DNA from: Bryobacterales bacterium
GTDB taxonomy: Bacteria; Acidobacteriota; Terriglobia; Bryobacterales; Bryobacteraceae
Assembly (NCBI GenBank): GCA_025463005.1
Contig: JAOAPR010000111.1
Span: 1-64,000, forward strand
Direction of reading: 5' to 3'
Length of the DNA stretch: 64,000 nucleotides
The notes beneath the pieces were generated by a model. That model had not been told where the DNA came from, made no database searches, and saw only the letters and a list, made by a program, of their open reading frames with translations. Below, piece by piece: positions 62,974-64,000 of this stretch. The position numbers and the translations under genes are program-made. The stretch's first letter is position 1. Each line of letters opens with the position of its first letter.

Positions 62974-64000
62974 ATGCAACCAACAGAGAATTTCAACATA
63001 CCCCGGCGCGCCCTGGACGTCGAGGATTACATCGATATCTTGCGCCGTCACAAGGGCTGGGTTTTCGGGCCTTTTCTCCTGACGCTGGTAGCGAGCGTGG
63101 TGGGAGTTTACCTGTGGCCGGACAGCTACGAATCCGTTGCGGTGGTCAAGATCGTTCCGCAGCAGGTGCCGGAGAACATGGTCCAGTCCTCGATTACTCA
63201 GGATATGACCGACCGCATCAACTCGATGGCTACCACGGTCCTGAGCCGCAACGTGCTCACCACCATGATTAACAATTTTGATCTGTACCCGAAAGATCGG
63301 AAGCGCCTGCCGACCGACGATGTGGTCGAGATTATGCGCAAGGCCGTGCAGATCACCCCGGTTATCGCAGGATCGAATGGCCGCAACGTTCCGGCTTTCT
63401 CCGTGCAGTTTTCATATGAAAACCGGATGCTGGCGAATAAAGTGGTGTCGGACGTGGTGAACCGTTTTATCTCTGAGAACATCTCCAACCGCTCCAATGC
63501 CACCACCGAGACGAACCAGTTTTTTAAGGATCAGGCGGAACAGGCCAAGAAGGAGCTGGACGCGCTCGAAGAGAAGGTTCAGCAGTTCCGGATACAGAAT
63601 AACGGCCGCCTGCCCGATCAAGTGGATATGAATGGACGGCAATTGATAGCGCTGCAGAACAATTATCAATTCCTGACCAGCTCGAAAACCCGCGCTGAAA
63701 TGGAGAAGCTGTCCCTTGAAACGAATCTGCGCGTGGAAAAAAGTCACAAGGCGGAACTGACCAGGGAGGCGCCGCAGGCTGCCGCTGCCGCCGCAGCCGT
63801 CAAGAGCGACCGGGTCCTGGAGGCCGAGCGCGAGATACGGAATCTAGAAGATGCGCTGAGCATAACCCGGCAAAAGTTCACGGACGCTCATCCGGACGTA
63901 CAGAATCTTAAGAACCGGCTGGAAATAGCGAAGAATCGCAAGCAGGACATCCTGAAGGAAGAAGCCGAAAACAAAACGACGCCAACCGCGCCGGTGGCGA
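62974..64000 (+). CDS. Polysaccharide chain-length determinant (Wzz/GNVR type), partial
   Basis: First 342 codons; the gene runs off the right edge. N-terminal RALDVEDYIDILRRHKGWVF and a membrane helix (FGPFLLTLVASVVGVYLW) are the Wzz start; long coiled coils follow (QFFKDQAEQAKKELDALEEK) and the GNVR-like region SITRQKFTDAHPDVQNLKNR. Acts in the inner membrane with the Wza-like protein in exopolysaccharide assembly. A tyrosine-kinase domain might follow beyond the edge. Confidence 0.92.
   Translation, partial: MQPTENFNIPRRALDVEDYIDILRRHKGWVFGPFLLTLVASVVGVYLWPDSYESVAVVKIVPQQVPENMVQSSITQDMTDRINSMATTVLSRNVLTTMINNFDLYPKDRKRLPTDDVVEIMRKAVQITPVIAGSNGRNVPAFSVQFSYENRMLANKVVSDVVNRFISENISNRSNATTETNQFFKDQAEQAKKELDALEEKVQQFRIQNNGRLPDQVDMNGRQLIALQNNYQFLTSSKTRAEMEKLSLETNLRVEKSHKAELTREAPQAAAAAAAVKSDRVLEAEREIRNLEDALSITRQKFTDAHPDVQNLKNRLEIAKNRKQDILKEEAENKTTPTAPVA

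Overview
The window (64 kb, high GC, no tRNA, rRNA or CRISPR seen) is densely packed with short operons on both strands. It fits a Gram-negative soil-type bacterium, most likely an acidobacterium near Bryobacterales/Solibacter. Support for this: lipid A and Kdo genes (lpxD, kdsD) occur with a bacillithiol ligase gene (bshC), and there are CarboxypepD_reg-type and other secreted proteins of a style common in that group. The taxonomic call is inference from gene content only.

Layout. 1-7.3 kb: a partial hydantoinase B gene behind a BNR/YCF48-like protein, an unknown gene, then an lhgO-tgpA-like-MFS operon on the minus strand. 7.3-10.2 kb: methyltransferase, a cytidylate-kinase-like/nuclease-like fusion, hpt, and a RHH/MazF toxin-antitoxin pair. 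10.2-15 kb: circularly permuted ATP-grasp, alpha-E and transglutaminase genes followed by a cytochrome P450. 15-18.4 kb: kdsD, bshC and an internally deleted di-heme oxidoreductase pseudogene. 18.7-21.8 kb: an ECF sigma/FecR pair translationally chained to two unknown secreted proteins. 21.8-24.7 kb: uppS-cdsA-CarboxypepD_reg and a secreted protein. 24.8-32.3 kb: a membrane protein/winged-helix regulator pair with a clear operator, a second prenyl transferase, AsmA, TerC, a KefB-type antiporter and fdhD. 32.3-38.8 kb: a TPR metallopeptidase, glycosyltransferase, SpoIIE phosphatase, LOG protein and lpxD. 38.8-39.6 kb: a RAYT-type transposase remnant with 20-bp terminal inverted repeats. 40.7-47 kb: a protocatechuate/gallate extradiol-cleavage cluster that runs straight into crcB and DUF190. 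47-52.7 kb: uvrB, ilvA, hydrolase, yggS, glycosyltransferase. 52.8-57.7 kb: secretin, AAA ATPase, ParD/ParE, outer-membrane-like protein, cytochrome c. 57.6-64 kb: yceI, peptidoglycan-binding protein, htrA, M20 peptidase, EVE protein, and the start of an exopolysaccharide export locus.

Themes. (1) At least eleven genes have a -10-like TAnnnT hexamer ending only 5-7 nt before the start codon, which predicts widespread leaderless mRNAs; this pattern also fixes several starts, including a CTG start for a glycosyltransferase. (2) Three intergenic elements share a GGGGACAG-type end and look like a REP family tied to the RAYT remnant; one copy supplies the lpxD start codon. (3) The aromatic operon has a fused dioxygenase, a DUF6282-type metallohydrolase where a LigI/LigJ enzyme would be expected, and a fluoride exporter joined by overlapping stop/start codons. 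Starts were chosen from overlaps, Shine-Dalgarno sites, -10 spacing and family N-termini and are less certain than stops.
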